Shown: positions 17,375-25,403, counted from the first letter of the stretch. The stretch is 64,000 bases of DNA from Citrobacter amalonaticus (GCF_001559075.2 NZ_CP014015.2:1054001-1118000); one strand, 5' to 3'. Notes: generated from the letters alone by a model not told the origin. A program made the numbers and translations.

Positions 17375-17756
17375 GTGTGCAGATTTGTTGCCATAGTGCG
17401 GCGCGTGCCGTTGGGTTTGCCCGCAATTCATCAAATGCCGGCGTTGCAACCTGCGCACCTTCCAGCGACAACGGCGCATCTGTACCCAGTCGCCAGCTGT
17501 TGCAGCGGCTGCCCTGCGGCAGCATCGCGACGCGTTCGGGCGTCACCTGCAAAACCTGATCGGGACTCAGCGTTAATGCGCGCAGAATGTCACTGACCAG
17601 TGGTTCAGTCAGCGGCGGCAGTGTTTCACCGACCATCACCAGACGGACGTGCGCAGGAATAGAAATCGCGATCTCTCCCTGCAACGCGCCGGGGCGACGC
17701 AGCGACCACTGGGTAATGCCCAGTTGCTGTAACTGCCAGTCTCGTCGGGTTGTCAT
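17343..17756 (-). CDS. holD: DNA polymerase III psi subunit HolD
   Basis: Psi links the chi subunit, and through it SSB, to the clamp-loader of DNA polymerase III. The 137-residue product starts MTTRRDWQLQQLGITQWSLR. Its N-terminal segment is the clamp-loader-binding peptide, and the length equals E. coli HolD. It heads holD-rimI-yjjG, overlaps rimI by 32 bases, and is divergent from rsmC across about 100 bp. Confidence 0.96.
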   Translation of the reverse strand: MTTRRDWQLQQLGITQWSLRRPGALQGEIAISIPAHVRLVMVGETLPPLTEPLVSDILRALTLSPDQVLQVTPERVAMLPQGSRCNSWRLGTDAPLSLEGAQVATPAFDELRANPTARAALWQQICTHEHDFFPQSE

Positions 17757-17858
17757 AGCGAATCGCTCCTGTATTCAGGGGCGCAAATATAGCAAATTAG
17801 TCGAATAGACGCCATCAAACGTCTATAATCGCCCGCTGTATGAATTAAGGAGTTTTCC

Positions 17859-18890
17859 ATGTCTGCTTTTACCCCGGCAAGTGAAGTCTTGCTGCGCCAC
17901 AGTGATGATTTCGAACAAAGCCGTATTCTGTTTGCCGGAGACTTGCAGGATGACCTGCCCGCACGCTTTGAAAGCGCTGACCGCCGCGTGCATACACAAC
18001 AGTTTCACCACTGGCAGGCGCTGAGCCGCCTGATGGGTGACAACGCACGCTTTGGCCTTGTCGCGCAAGCGGAAGACGTTGCCGACTGCGACACCTTTAT
18101 CTACTACTGGCCGAAAAACAAGCCGGAAGCCCAGTTCCAGTTGATGAACATTCTGTCGCTGCTTCCCGTGGGAACCGATATTTTCGTCGTCGGTGAAAAC
18201 CGCAGTGGCGTACGTAGCGCCGAGCAAATGCTGGCGGAATACGCCCCGCTGAACAAAATTGACAGCGCGCGTCGTTGTGGCCTGTATCACGGCCGTCTGG
18301 AAACGCAGCCGACGTTTGATGCCGATAGATTCTGGGGCGAGTACCACGTTGACGGGCTGACGATCAAAACCTTGCCTGGCGTCTTCAGCCGCGATGGTCT
18401 GGATGTCGGCAGCCAGTTGCTGCTCTCCACCCTGACGCCGCATACCAAAGGCAAAGTACTGGACGTCGGCTGTGGCGCAGGTGTGCTTTCTGTCGCACTT
18501 GCCAGCCACTCGCCGAAAGTGCGTTTAACGCTCTGCGACGTCGCCGCACCGGCAGTTGAAGCCAGTCGCGCCACCCTGGCGGCGAACGGCATTGAGGGTG
18601 AAGTCTTTGCCAGCAACGTCTTCTCTGAAGTGACGGGGCGCTTTGATATGATCATCTCTAACCCGCCGTTTCATGACGGAATGCAAACCAGCCTTGATGC
18701 CGCGCAATCTCTGATTCGCGGTGCCGTACGTCACCTGAACAGTGGCGGCGAACTGCGCATTGTCGCTAACGCCTTCCTGCCGTATCCGCAGGTTCTGGAT
18801 GAGACCTTTGGCTTCCACGAGGTTATCGCCCAGACCGGACGCTTCAAAGTGTATCGCACGGTCATGACCTGCCAGGCGAAAAAAGCATAG
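17859..18890 (+). CDS. rsmC: 16S rRNA m2G1207 methyltransferase RsmC
   Basis: RsmC methylates G1207 of 16S rRNA in the 30S subunit. The 343-residue protein has the duplicated methyltransferase architecture: a degenerate N-terminal half and a catalytic C-terminal half with the SAM motif VLDVGCGAGVLS (about residues 200-211) and the NPPFH catalytic motif. The start ATG follows AAGGAG. It is transcribed alone and followed by an unusual run of hairpins before the leucine tRNA genes. Confidence 0.97.
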   Translation: MSAFTPASEVLLRHSDDFEQSRILFAGDLQDDLPARFESADRRVHTQQFHHWQALSRLMGDNARFGLVAQAEDVADCDTFIYYWPKNKPEAQFQLMNILSLLPVGTDIFVVGENRSGVRSAEQMLAEYAPLNKIDSARRCGLYHGRLETQPTFDADRFWGEYHVDGLTIKTLPGVFSRDGLDVGSQLLLSTLTPHTKGKVLDVGCGAGVLSVALASHSPKVRLTLCDVAAPAVEASRATLAANGIEGEVFASNVFSEVTGRFDMIISNPPFHDGMQTSLDAAQSLIRGAVRHLNSGGELRIVANAFLPYPQVLDETFGFHEVIAQTGRFKVYRTVMTCQAKKA

Positions 18891-19123
18891 CATCACGATA
18901 ACGGCCATGCGAATGGCCGTTGAGAGGGATGACAAACCTCATCATCCCGATACCGGACAAGCAGAGATCACCTCATTAAAAACAAGGAAAATCAATTCAT
19001 TGATTTTCGGCTGATAACCACAAAGAAGGAAAAACCACGTTTTTTCCTTCTTTGTCAGCAGTCTGCACGGCCATGCGAATGGCCGTTTTTGCAGCAATCA
19101 CCGCTATCCCACGTAATTAACTA
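18891..19123. repeat. Run of five hairpins between rsmC and leu tRNA genes
   Basis: No gene is visible here. Five inverted repeats follow one another. The first, 18900-18921, has 9-bp arms AACGGCCAT/ATGGCCGTT and a GCGA loop. The second, 18926-18948, has arms GGGATGA/TCATCCC. The third, 18987-19008, has 10-bp arms GAAAATCAAT/ATTGATTTTC. The fourth, 19020-19055, is a perfect 15-bp stem with loop CCACGT. The fifth, 19067-19086, repeats the first almost exactly and is followed by TTTT. The last is a plausible rho-independent terminator for rsmC; the rest has no obvious assignment. Confidence 0.8.
19067..19090 (+). terminator. Hairpin plus T tract, likely rsmC terminator
   Basis: ACGGCCAT-GCGA-ATGGCCGT followed by TTTT forms a compact GNRA-loop hairpin with a U tract. 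It sits just upstream of the tRNA promoter and would insulate it from rsmC readthrough. Confidence 0.65.
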
Positions 19124-19165
19124 TTGACGAAAAGCTGAAAACCACTAGAATGCGCCTCCGTGGTA
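19124..19165 (+). promoter_or_regulatory. Promoter of the leucine tRNA operon
   Basis: TTGACG (19124-19129) and TAGAAT (19146-19151) are separated by 16 bases and followed by a GC-rich discriminator GCGCCTCC, typical of stringently controlled stable-RNA promoters. It matches the E. coli leuV promoter and serves the three tRNA genes downstream. Confidence 0.85.
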
Positions 19166-19192
19166 GCGATTCTTTTTAAGAATCGATGGTAT

Positions 19193-19279
19193 GCGAAGGT
19201 GGCGGAATTGGTAGACGCGCTAGCTTCAGGTGTTAGTGTCCTTACGGACGTGGGGGTTCAAGTCCCCCCCCTCGCACCA
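19193..19279 (+). tRNA. leuV: tRNA-Leu (anticodon CAG), first copy
   Basis: This is an 87-base class II tRNA with encoded CCA: acceptor GCGAAGG, D-arm region GGAATTGGTAGACGCGC, anticodon loop TTCAGGT (CAG, reads CUG), long variable arm with stem GTCC/GGAC, and T-loop GTTCAAG. It is the first of three tandem near-identical copies. Confidence 0.97.
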
Positions 19280-19307
19280 TAAACCACGTTGATATTGCTC
19301 GCACTGG

Positions 19308-19394
19308 GCGAAGGTGGCGGAATTGGTAGACGCGCTAGCTTCAGGTGTTAGTGTTCTTACGGACGTGGGGGTTCAAGTCCCCCCCCTCGCACCA
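19308..19394 (+). tRNA. leuP: tRNA-Leu (anticodon CAG), second copy
   Basis: The 87-base gene is identical to its neighbours except for one C-to-T change at 19355 in the variable arm. This turns a C-G pair into a U-G wobble (GTTC/GGAC), which should be tolerated. CCA is encoded. It is separated by 28 bases from the first copy and 31 from the third. Confidence 0.97.
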
Positions 19395-19425
19395 ACGAGG
19401 CGATATCAAAAAGTAAGATGACTGT

Positions 19426-19512
19426 GCGAAGGTGGCGGAATTGGTAGACGCGCTAGCTTCAGGTGTTAGTGTCCTTACGGACGTGGGGGTTCAAGTCCCC
19501 CCCCTCGCACCA
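19426..19512 (+). tRNA. leuQ: tRNA-Leu (anticodon CAG), third copy
   Basis: The 87-base gene is identical to the first copy, with CAG anticodon and encoded CCA. It is the last of the tandem tRNA operon. No clear rho-independent terminator follows before the convergent yjjZ gene. Confidence 0.97.
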
Positions 19513-19548
19513 ATTATCTTACCTTCCTCTCAGAGCATTCCCGATTAT

Positions 19549-19785
19549 TCATCCCTGATTCCAGTTCATCATCACCAGCATCATTCCGCCGATCAACACA
19601 ACGCATGATGGTAACAATACAAAGTGCCGTAATTGTTTGTGATAGAGCATCGCCGGTGTCAGCAGCAACCCGAATACAATAATGGTCTTCCATGCCCCGA
19701 GGGAAAGATCGGCAAACGCCAGCCCGGCAATCACGATCCCTGGCAGCAAGACTCCCCAACCACTGCCCAGCGCCCGTTGCAACAT
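19549..19785 (-). CDS. yjjZ: Small membrane protein YjjZ (DUF1435)
   Basis: The 78-residue product MLQRALGSGWGVLLPGIVIA... has two to three hydrophobic stretches with a short basic turn (YHKQLRH) between them. It resembles E. coli YjjZ, a DUF1435 membrane protein of unknown function encoded between the leucine tRNAs and fhuF. The start follows GAGGTGAAACC. A Fur-box-like sequence (19803-19824) lies directly upstream, consistent with iron control. The open frame extends 25 codons further upstream without support. Confidence 0.85.
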   Translation of the reverse strand: MLQRALGSGWGVLLPGIVIAGLAFADLSLGAWKTIIVFGLLLTPAMLYHKQLRHFVLLPSCVVLIGGMMLVMMNWNQG

Positions 19786-19802
19786 GGTTTCACCTCTCAC
19801 AC

Positions 19803-19824
19803 TGATAATGATAACCAATATCAT
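19803..19824. promoter_or_regulatory. Fur-box-like site upstream of yjjZ
   Basis: TGATAATGATAACCAATATC carries the 7-1-7 Fur pattern with the left half TGATAAT intact and a relaxed right half. It lies 18 bases from the yjjZ start and within the shared intergenic region with the divergent diguanylate cyclase gene. Confidence 0.65.
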
Positions 19825-20028
19825 ATGATAAATTTTCTCATTTGTCAGCAATCCATACACCAGTTACATGAGCTTTACTTAAGCAATGATGACACGAATT
19901 ATTTAAGGTGATAAATTGCACAGCGGTAAACATAAAAACACAATAATCTGATCTCAAGCGAGCATCTTCTCGCCCATTATTTGTGTGCCTGAACAGTGTA
20001 ATTGTTAGATAAATAATGACGTTAAGAT

Positions 20029-21093
20029 ATGACTGCACAATCCTGGCAAACTCTGCGCACGAAAAAATACCAACTCTCTCTGCGACTTTTTTTGTTTCTC
20101 AACGCTATTTCCGCGTTGTTTGCCGTAGCCTTTCCGATCTATCCCAGTAAAACCCTCTCCACACCAGGATTCCTCATCCTTGTGCTGAGCACTGCGTTAC
20201 TGACATGGCATGTAAGGTATGCGAAGAAGCGGATTAATCTCCACGCCATCTCGATACTCTTTGGTGGGTTATGGGCAGCGCACATTACGCTGAAATACCT
20301 GGCTCAGCAAAATCCTGACTATTCTTTTTTGCTGATGGCACTGCTGACGGTGTTATTTATTGGCTCAATTGCTTTTGCCAATAATATCATTGCCTTCACT
20401 CTTCATTCGCTGCCATCCTTATTCGCCTGTTTATGGCTAAACGGCAACGAAAACGGCCTGCGGTTGCTATTTTTTATGGCTCTGCCCATGGCCGGTATCG
20501 CGATTCAGCATGTGATTCAAAAGCGCTATGACGACTTTGCCCAGCAACTGATGTTCAAACTGCTCGCCGAAAAAGAGACGCTGACTGACCTGAGTATGCT
20601 TGATTCATTAACGGGCCTGTACAATCGACGGGGACTCCAGCATAAGCTGAACGCTGTGCTGGAACTCGATACGCATGAACATTACGTTTTACTGATCGAC
20701 ATCGACCATTTCAAAGCCTACAACGATCACTACGGGCACATGATGGGCGATCAGGCGCTAATCCGCGTTTCCGCTGCGATCCGCAACGCCGTGCGTTCAC
20801 GTGATGTCGTCGCCCGTTTTGGCGGTGAAGAGTTTATGGTGTTACTGACGGCGAGCGACCCACAAACCGCCCGCGAGGCGGCGGAACGCATCCGACAGCA
20901 TGTTTACGATCTCAAAATTCCCCATATGTTCAATGAGAGCGTCGCGACTCGCGTCACGATCAGTATCGGTATAGCGCCTCTGGTGGGAAGAGACGTGGAA
21001 GGGGCGATTCTTCATGCCGATCAGGCGCTCTATAAAGCGAAAGATTTGGGCCGTAACCATATTTTAGTCAGTGGCGATCCGGGTATCGCCTGA
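20029..21093 (+). CDS. Membrane-bound GGDEF diguanylate cyclase
   Basis: This gene is predicted to make cyclic di-GMP from two GTP. The 354-residue protein has an N-terminal half with about six transmembrane helices (residues 18-165, MASE-like) and a C-terminal GGDEF domain. The active-site GGEEF is at residues 265-269. An RSRD product-inhibition site (256-259) lies five residues before it, and the DxxTGLYNRRG motif is near 192. It appears catalytically intact and feedback-inhibited. E. coli K-12 has no gene at this position; Salmonella has a diguanylate cyclase beside fhuF (STM4551, from memory), to which this may be orthologous. Confidence 0.9.
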   Translation: MTAQSWQTLRTKKYQLSLRLFLFLNAISALFAVAFPIYPSKTLSTPGFLILVLSTALLTWHVRYAKKRINLHAISILFGGLWAAHITLKYLAQQNPDYSFLLMALLTVLFIGSIAFANNIIAFTLHSLPSLFACLWLNGNENGLRLLFFMALPMAGIAIQHVIQKRYDDFAQQLMFKLLAEKETLTDLSMLDSLTGLYNRRGLQHKLNAVLELDTHEHYVLLIDIDHFKAYNDHYGHMMGDQALIRVSAAIRNAVRSRDVVARFGGEEFMVLLTASDPQTAREAAERIRQHVYDLKIPHMFNESVATRVTISIGIAPLVGRDVEGAILHADQALYKAKDLGRNHILVSGDPGIA

Positions 21094-21171
21094 CGAACGA
21101 TGGCGCATTCGTGCGCCGTTAAACGCCAGACTGACAAAGATCTTGCTATCGGTTATGCCTATCGCTAGGAT

Positions 21172-21186
21172 TAGCAATCATTATCA
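21172..21186. promoter_or_regulatory. Fur box upstream of fhuF
   Basis: TAGCAATCATTATCA (TGATAATGATTGCTA on the other strand) fits the 7-1-7 Fur pattern with one perfect half-site. It lies 20 bases before the fhuF ATG, so it overlaps the promoter or leader. fhuF is a classic Fur-repressed gene. Confidence 0.75.
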
Positions 21187-21206
21187 TTTAGATTACTATC
21201 CAGACT

Positions 21207-21995
21207 ATGGCCTATCGTTCCGCACCGATCATTGACGATGTCATCTGGCGAACGCATCTCCAGCCGCAGATGCCCTCGCTGGCCGAAGCCGTGCGCGCAA
21301 CCATAGCCCAGACGCGTGAGCATCTGCTGGATTTTATCCGTCTGGATGAACCCGCACCGCAGAGTGCGATGACGCTGGCACAATGGCGTCGTCCCGGCGA
21401 GCTTCAGTCTCTGCTGGCAATCTACTCCGATCATATTTATCGCAACCACCCCACGCAGTCGCGCGAAAATAAGCCGCTAATCTCGCTGTGGGCGCAGTGG
21501 TACATCGGTCTGATGGTACCTCCGCTGATGCTTGCCCTGCTCACGCAGGAAACGGCTATTGATGTCTCGCCCGAACATATCCACGTTGAGTTTCACGAAA
21601 CCGGACGTGCTGCCTGCTTCTGGATCGACGTACATCAGGATCAACTGGCGACAGCACAATCCCCGCAGGCACGCATGGAAACGCTGGTTAAGCAGGCGCT
21701 GACTCCGGTCATCCAGGCGCTTGAGGCGACCGGAGAGATCAACGGCAAACTTATCTGGAGCAATACCGGTTATCTGATTAACTGGTATCTCACTGAAATG
21801 AAACCGCTGCTGGGCGAAACATTGTTGAATACGCTGCGCCAGGCCTGCTTCTTTGAAAAGCAGTTGTCCTGCGGGGCTGACAACCCACTCTGGCGCACGG
21901 TCGTCCCTCGTGAAGGCATTCTGGTACGCAGAACATGCTGCCAGCGTTATCGTCTGCCGGACGTTCAGCAGTGCGGTGACTGTACGCTGAAGTAA
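21207..21995 (+). CDS. fhuF: Ferric siderophore reductase FhuF
   Basis: FhuF reduces ferric iron in hydroxamate siderophores such as ferrioxamine B in the cytoplasm. The 262-residue product has the family's unusual [2Fe-2S] ligand set at the very C-terminus: Cys244-Cys245 and Cys256-x2-Cys259 (CCQRYRLPDVQQCGDC). Sequence is close to E. coli FhuF throughout. A Fur box overlaps its promoter region, and the diguanylate cyclase gene ends 113 bases upstream. Confidence 0.96.
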   Translation: MAYRSAPIIDDVIWRTHLQPQMPSLAEAVRATIAQTREHLLDFIRLDEPAPQSAMTLAQWRRPGELQSLLAIYSDHIYRNHPTQSRENKPLISLWAQWYIGLMVPPLMLALLTQETAIDVSPEHIHVEFHETGRAACFWIDVHQDQLATAQSPQARMETLVKQALTPVIQALEATGEINGKLIWSNTGYLINWYLTEMKPLLGETLLNTLRQACFFEKQLSCGADNPLWRTVVPREGILVRRTCCQRYRLPDVQQCGDCTLK

Positions 21996-22023
21996 TCAGG
22001 GAGCGTTCGCCCCCTGATGACGA

Positions 22024-23370
22024 CTACGCAATCTGCTCGTTTTCCGCGTCTGAACGTTGTGCCTCTTCCGCCTCTTGTTCCAGCAGTTGCTTCTCGTACA
22101 CTTTAAAGAACGGGAAGTAGATGACGGCTGAAACTATTGCCAGAAGAACCACCAGAATGGCAGCACGATAATCCCAGCCTAATGCCCACGCAGCTCCGAC
22201 TGGCGCTGGCGCAGTCCACGGCACAACCGAAATCACGCGACCAATCAGATCCAGTTTCATCGCCGCCCATGCCAGCACGGCGTTCACCATCGGCGCCAAC
22301 AGGAAAGGAATAAAGAACACCGGGTTCATAACAATCGGCGTACCGAAAATCACCGGTTCGTTAATGTTAAAGATACTGGGTACCACGCTCAGCCGGCCTA
22401 TTGAACGCAGATGCACGGAACGACTGCGCAGATAGCAAATCACCAGTCCCATCGTCGCACCCGACCCGCCAATCACGATGAAGAACGTCCAGAATGCCTC
22501 CATAAAAATATGCGGTAACGGAGCCCCCTGCGCCAGCGCAGTCTGGTTCATACCAAGATTGGTCAGCCAGAACATTTGCAGCATCCCGGAGACGATCGCC
22601 GCACCATGAATACCGGCAAACCACAACAGATGACCAATCAGTACCGCCAGTAAAATCGCTGGCAGAGAGTCGGCAGCGGATACCAGTGGTTTGAAGATAG
22701 CCATAATGGCTTGCGGGATGAGCATGTCGAACTGTGCCTGAATCAGCAGGCTGAGTGGGTACAATGTCAGCACCACCACCAGCACCGGGATCAGCAGATC
22801 GAATGAGTTTTTGATCATCGGCGGGACCTGATCGGGTAAACGAATACCGATGTTATGCGCCTTCAGAAAGCGCATCATTTCTACGCAGTAAATCGCCACC
22901 AGAATCGCCGTAAAAATCCCTGTCCCGCCGAGGCTGTCCACAGGCAGAGTGCCTTTTGTTTTAGGCGCGGCGACCAGTAGGAACGCCATGATAGAGAGCA
23001 TGGCACACATGAACGGATCCAACTGATGAGACTTGACGTAATGTTTGCCAAGGTTATAGGCAATGGCGGCACAGATGTAGATCGACATGATCCCCATGGT
23101 CATATCAAAGGGCGTCAGGATCTGCCCTTCAAACTGCTTCGCCAGATCCAGCCAGGTCCGGGCAAAGCCCCAGGTGGTATCGGGTGAAAACGGAGGATAG
23201 GCAAATACCAACAGAAACGATCCGACAATCATAAATGGCATCGCGGAGATAAAGCCGTCACGGATAGCCATAACATGACGCTGTGAAGAAATGCGCCCGG
23301 CAATCGGGCTGACATAGTTTTCAACAAACCGGAAAATCACATTAAAGACTGCATGGTTGGTAGATTTCAT
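22024..23370 (-). CDS. PTS EIIC component, lactose/cellobiose family
   Basis: This is a 448-residue membrane permease domain of the cellobiose/diacetylchitobiose/lactose PTS family. It has about ten hydrophobic helices and the conserved NINEPVIFGTPIVMNP substrate-site motif (about residues 335-350). No EIIA or EIIB gene lies nearby and no such domain is fused, so sugar phosphorylation would need partners encoded elsewhere. It is divergent from the YbaK-like gene. A 21-bp perfect palindrome lies 69 bases upstream of the start. The substrate cannot be assigned; aryl-beta-glucosides or chitobiose-like sugars are only family possibilities. Confidence 0.88.
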   Translation of the reverse strand: MKSTNHAVFNVIFRFVENYVSPIAGRISSQRHVMAIRDGFISAMPFMIVGSFLLVFAYPPFSPDTTWGFARTWLDLAKQFEGQILTPFDMTMGIMSIYICAAIAYNLGKHYVKSHQLDPFMCAMLSIMAFLLVAAPKTKGTLPVDSLGGTGIFTAILVAIYCVEMMRFLKAHNIGIRLPDQVPPMIKNSFDLLIPVLVVVLTLYPLSLLIQAQFDMLIPQAIMAIFKPLVSAADSLPAILLAVLIGHLLWFAGIHGAAIVSGMLQMFWLTNLGMNQTALAQGAPLPHIFMEAFWTFFIVIGGSGATMGLVICYLRSRSVHLRSIGRLSVVPSIFNINEPVIFGTPIVMNPVFFIPFLLAPMVNAVLAWAAMKLDLIGRVISVVPWTAPAPVGAAWALGWDYRAAILVVLLAIVSAVIYFPFFKVYEKQLLEQEAEEAQRSDAENEQIA

Positions 23371-23438
23371 AAGTGGCTCTTTTTATGTGATACAGAGGAA
23401 GTGACAGCTCCAGTATTAATCGCTCTTTCACGGACTGC

Positions 23439-23459
23439 AACCGGTTACGGTAACCGGTT
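23439..23459. promoter_or_regulatory. Perfect 21-bp palindrome, probable operator
   Basis: AACCGGTTAC-G-GTAACCGGTT is a perfect inverted repeat with 10-bp arms, in the intergenic region between the orphan EIIC and the YbaK-like gene. Its form resembles LacI/GalR-family operators. A weak CRP-like TGTGAagaggaTCGAA follows at 23468-23483. No regulator gene is adjacent. Confidence 0.7.
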
Positions 23460-23605
23460 TCCGTGAATGTGAAGAGGATCGAAAAATCGCCCATGTTGCT
23501 GGTTTGTTACATTAAAATATTTACAGTACAGGAAGACTTATGCCAAATTACGCCAGCAGTTTTCTGAAGCGTTGAAGACTGTAGAAATGGTGTCAGGAGA
23601 ATCGA

Positions 23606-24064
23606 ATGAGTCTGCAATCGGTACGGCAATTTTTAGCCGAGCATGCCCCGGATATTGAAATCATTGAATTAAATCAAAGCACCGCGACGGTTGAGCTGGC
23701 GGCAAAAGCGCATAACGTCCAGCCCGGACAGATAGCGAAGACCCTTTCGCTGAAGGTTAAGGACGTCATCATCCTGGTCGTCGCCAAAGGCGATGCAAGA
23801 CTGGACAATAAAAAGCTCAAAAGCACTTTCGGCGCCAAGGCGCGTATGCTGAGTAGTGATGAGGTTGTCAATGCGACAGGACATCCCGTTGGCGGGGTTT
23901 GCCCATTCGGGCTGGAAACCCCGTTGCCTGTTTATTGTGATGTCTCTTTACGCTCGTTCACCGAAGTCCTTCCGGCGGCTGGCGCTACACATAGCGCGGT
24001 GCGTATTGCGCCAGAGCGTATGGCTGAACTGACTTCAGCCACCTGGGTTGATGTGTGCCAGTAA
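23606..24064 (+). CDS. YbaK/EbsC-family (ProXp-like) aminoacyl-tRNA deacylase
   Basis: The 152-residue product is a stand-alone YbaK/ProRS-associated editing domain. It has the conserved lysine in IAKTLSLKV, KGDARLDNKKLK, and the GHPVGGVCPFGL substrate-pocket motif (about residues 91-102). Such proteins hydrolyse mischarged tRNAs, for example Cys- or Ala-tRNAPro, but the specificity of this one is not visible. It is distinct from canonical YbaK encoded elsewhere in E. coli. It lies between the EIIC gene and bglJ, where E. coli K-12 has no gene. Confidence 0.85.
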   Translation: MSLQSVRQFLAEHAPDIEIIELNQSTATVELAAKAHNVQPGQIAKTLSLKVKDVIILVVAKGDARLDNKKLKSTFGAKARMLSSDEVVNATGHPVGGVCPFGLETPLPVYCDVSLRSFTEVLPAAGATHSAVRIAPERMAELTSATWVDVCQ

Positions 24065-24087
24065 TCGCCTTATTACTTTCGCGGCGG

Positions 24088-24720
24088 TTAAAGCAAAATA
24101 TCCGCCGCATGCAGTAGACCCGCGTCAGAATTGACGCCCAGTTTCGACATCACGTTAAACTTGTGCGCCCGAATGGTTTTAATATTCCGCGCCAGTTCTA
24201 TCGCGATTTGCGGCATTGAATAGCCGCAGGACATAAAGCGCAAAATTTCTCGCTCCGTTGGGCTCAGCATGCGACTCTGATTGAGATACCAGAGATTGCT
24301 GTTACTTTCGCTGATCCGCCGCGTGCCGCCTAACATGGTAAATAACGCCTCCTGCAGCGCAGGGAGCGAGGCGGCTTTGCTCAGTACACCATCCAGCGGT
24401 AAGGGCGACAGTGCGCTGATTAAACGCGCTTCAACATCATCATCCGCAATCACCAGACGACGCATGCCGGGATAATTTTCAGCCAGTTTGGTCAGACTCA
24501 TTAACCCCACCCGTCGGTCTTTTCTGATCGAGGAGAGAGAGAAAATAACGGCAGAAAAAACCGTCGTACTCATCGCCTGTTGAAAATCATCCAACGTCAA
24601 ATAGAGGTGCAATTTATATTGGCTATCGGACGTTGTGTTAAATAAATTCTGAATACCAATACCACTCATAACACATTTTTCTATGAGTGCGACATTTCGC
24701 GTACGGTTTCTATTTTCCAT
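24088..24720 (-). CDS. bglJ: LuxR-type regulator BglJ
   Basis: BglJ forms heterodimers with RcsB and activates H-NS-silenced loci such as bgl in E. coli. The 210-residue protein has a receiver-like N-terminal region and a C-terminal LuxR HTH (LSPTEREILRFMSCGYSMPQ..., about residues 152-206). It ends at LLHAADILL, about 15 residues short of the E. coli protein, beyond the HTH. It overlaps yjjQ by 40 bases, so translation is probably coupled. Confidence 0.88.
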   Translation of the reverse strand: MENRNRTRNVALIEKCVMSGIGIQNLFNTTSDSQYKLHLYLTLDDFQQAMSTTVFSAVIFSLSSIRKDRRVGLMSLTKLAENYPGMRRLVIADDDVEARLISALSPLPLDGVLSKAASLPALQEALFTMLGGTRRISESNSNLWYLNQSRMLSPTEREILRFMSCGYSMPQIAIELARNIKTIRAHKFNVMSKLGVNSDAGLLHAADILL

Positions 24721-25403
24721 TCCGCTGTCTCTCCATATACTGAAGGTAAATTCAGCTCCCTGGCTCCCTGAGAACTGTTAATCCATGCGTACATTTCCGC
24801 ATTGCTGTGTATTGATAATCGGCGCATCGCGCTATTTTTTTGGGCGCTGATGGTTTTGTTACTTTTTTTAAGTAACGCCGCAATCTGATTAATTCCCCAA
24901 CCTTTCCCCAGCAGGCGCAATACTTTTCGCTCTGATAGCGTCAAAAGAATGGCGTGGGAACCAAATTCCAGATGTTCAATCTGTGGAGGTGACAACAACA
25001 TTTTGCTGATTCGGTCAGGACTGCTGTGTCCAGAACGGATAGTACTGACCAGACTCTCAATCGGTTCGACATCAGACAGCAGCGTACTGGAGGGGCGCAT
25101 TAATAATTCGACCGCCTGCGCGTAATACGCGCGCGATACCAGGAAAACCCAATGGATATCGCGGTATTGGGAAAGAAGTGCGTAGAATCGCTCGCAGACA
25201 GTGCGCGGGTGATGGCAATCACCGGTTAAATCCACGATCGCCAATTCCGTCCGACGCAGTTGTAGTGGCGTGAGTTCTTCTACAACACCACAGGTAGTGA
25301 GTTCATACTCCGGGAAATGCAGTTGCATAACCCCGTGAAGTCCCGCTTGTATCACGGGGACTTTACTGATAACAATTCCGTTTTTGCAGCATCCTGGCAA
25401 CAT
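24681..25403 (-). CDS. yjjQ: LuxR-type regulator YjjQ
   Basis: YjjQ is a LuxR-family repressor of motility and other genes in E. coli, co-encoded with BglJ and silenced by H-NS. The 240-residue product starts MLPGCCKNGIVISKVPVIQA after a GGAGGATAT ribosome site. It carries the HTH segment LTLSERKVLRLLGKGWGINQ (about residues 165-184) followed by KKSNKTISAQKNSAMRRL. The frame is open 23 codons upstream but lacks homology. The upstream region to 25677 is strikingly AT-rich, consistent with H-NS silencing. Confidence 0.9.
   Translation of the reverse strand: MLPGCCKNGIVISKVPVIQAGLHGVMQLHFPEYELTTCGVVEELTPLQLRRTELAIVDLTGDCHHPRTVCERFYALLSQYRDIHWVFLVSRAYYAQAVELLMRPSSTLLSDVEPIESLVSTIRSGHSSPDRISKMLLSPPQIEHLEFGSHAILLTLSERKVLRLLGKGWGINQIAALLKKSNKTISAQKNSAMRRLSIHSNAEMYAWINSSQGARELNLPSVYGETAEWKIETVREMSHS

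Noticed and set aside
19193..19512. Tandem near-identical 87-base repeats spaced about 30 bases, CRISPR-like at first sight
   Set aside because: Each unit is a complete tRNA-Leu(CAG) gene with CCA, and there are only three units with no cas genes.
19193..19512. Prophage or island attachment at the leucine tRNA genes
   Set aside because: No integrase, no duplicated tRNA 3' end beyond the array, and the flanking genes are backbone on both sides.
24088..24135. Frameshift at the bglJ 3' end, since the protein is about 15 residues shorter than in E. coli
   Set aside because: The HTH is complete and the following sequence gives no continuation resembling the E. coli tail. A shorter natural C-terminus is simpler.
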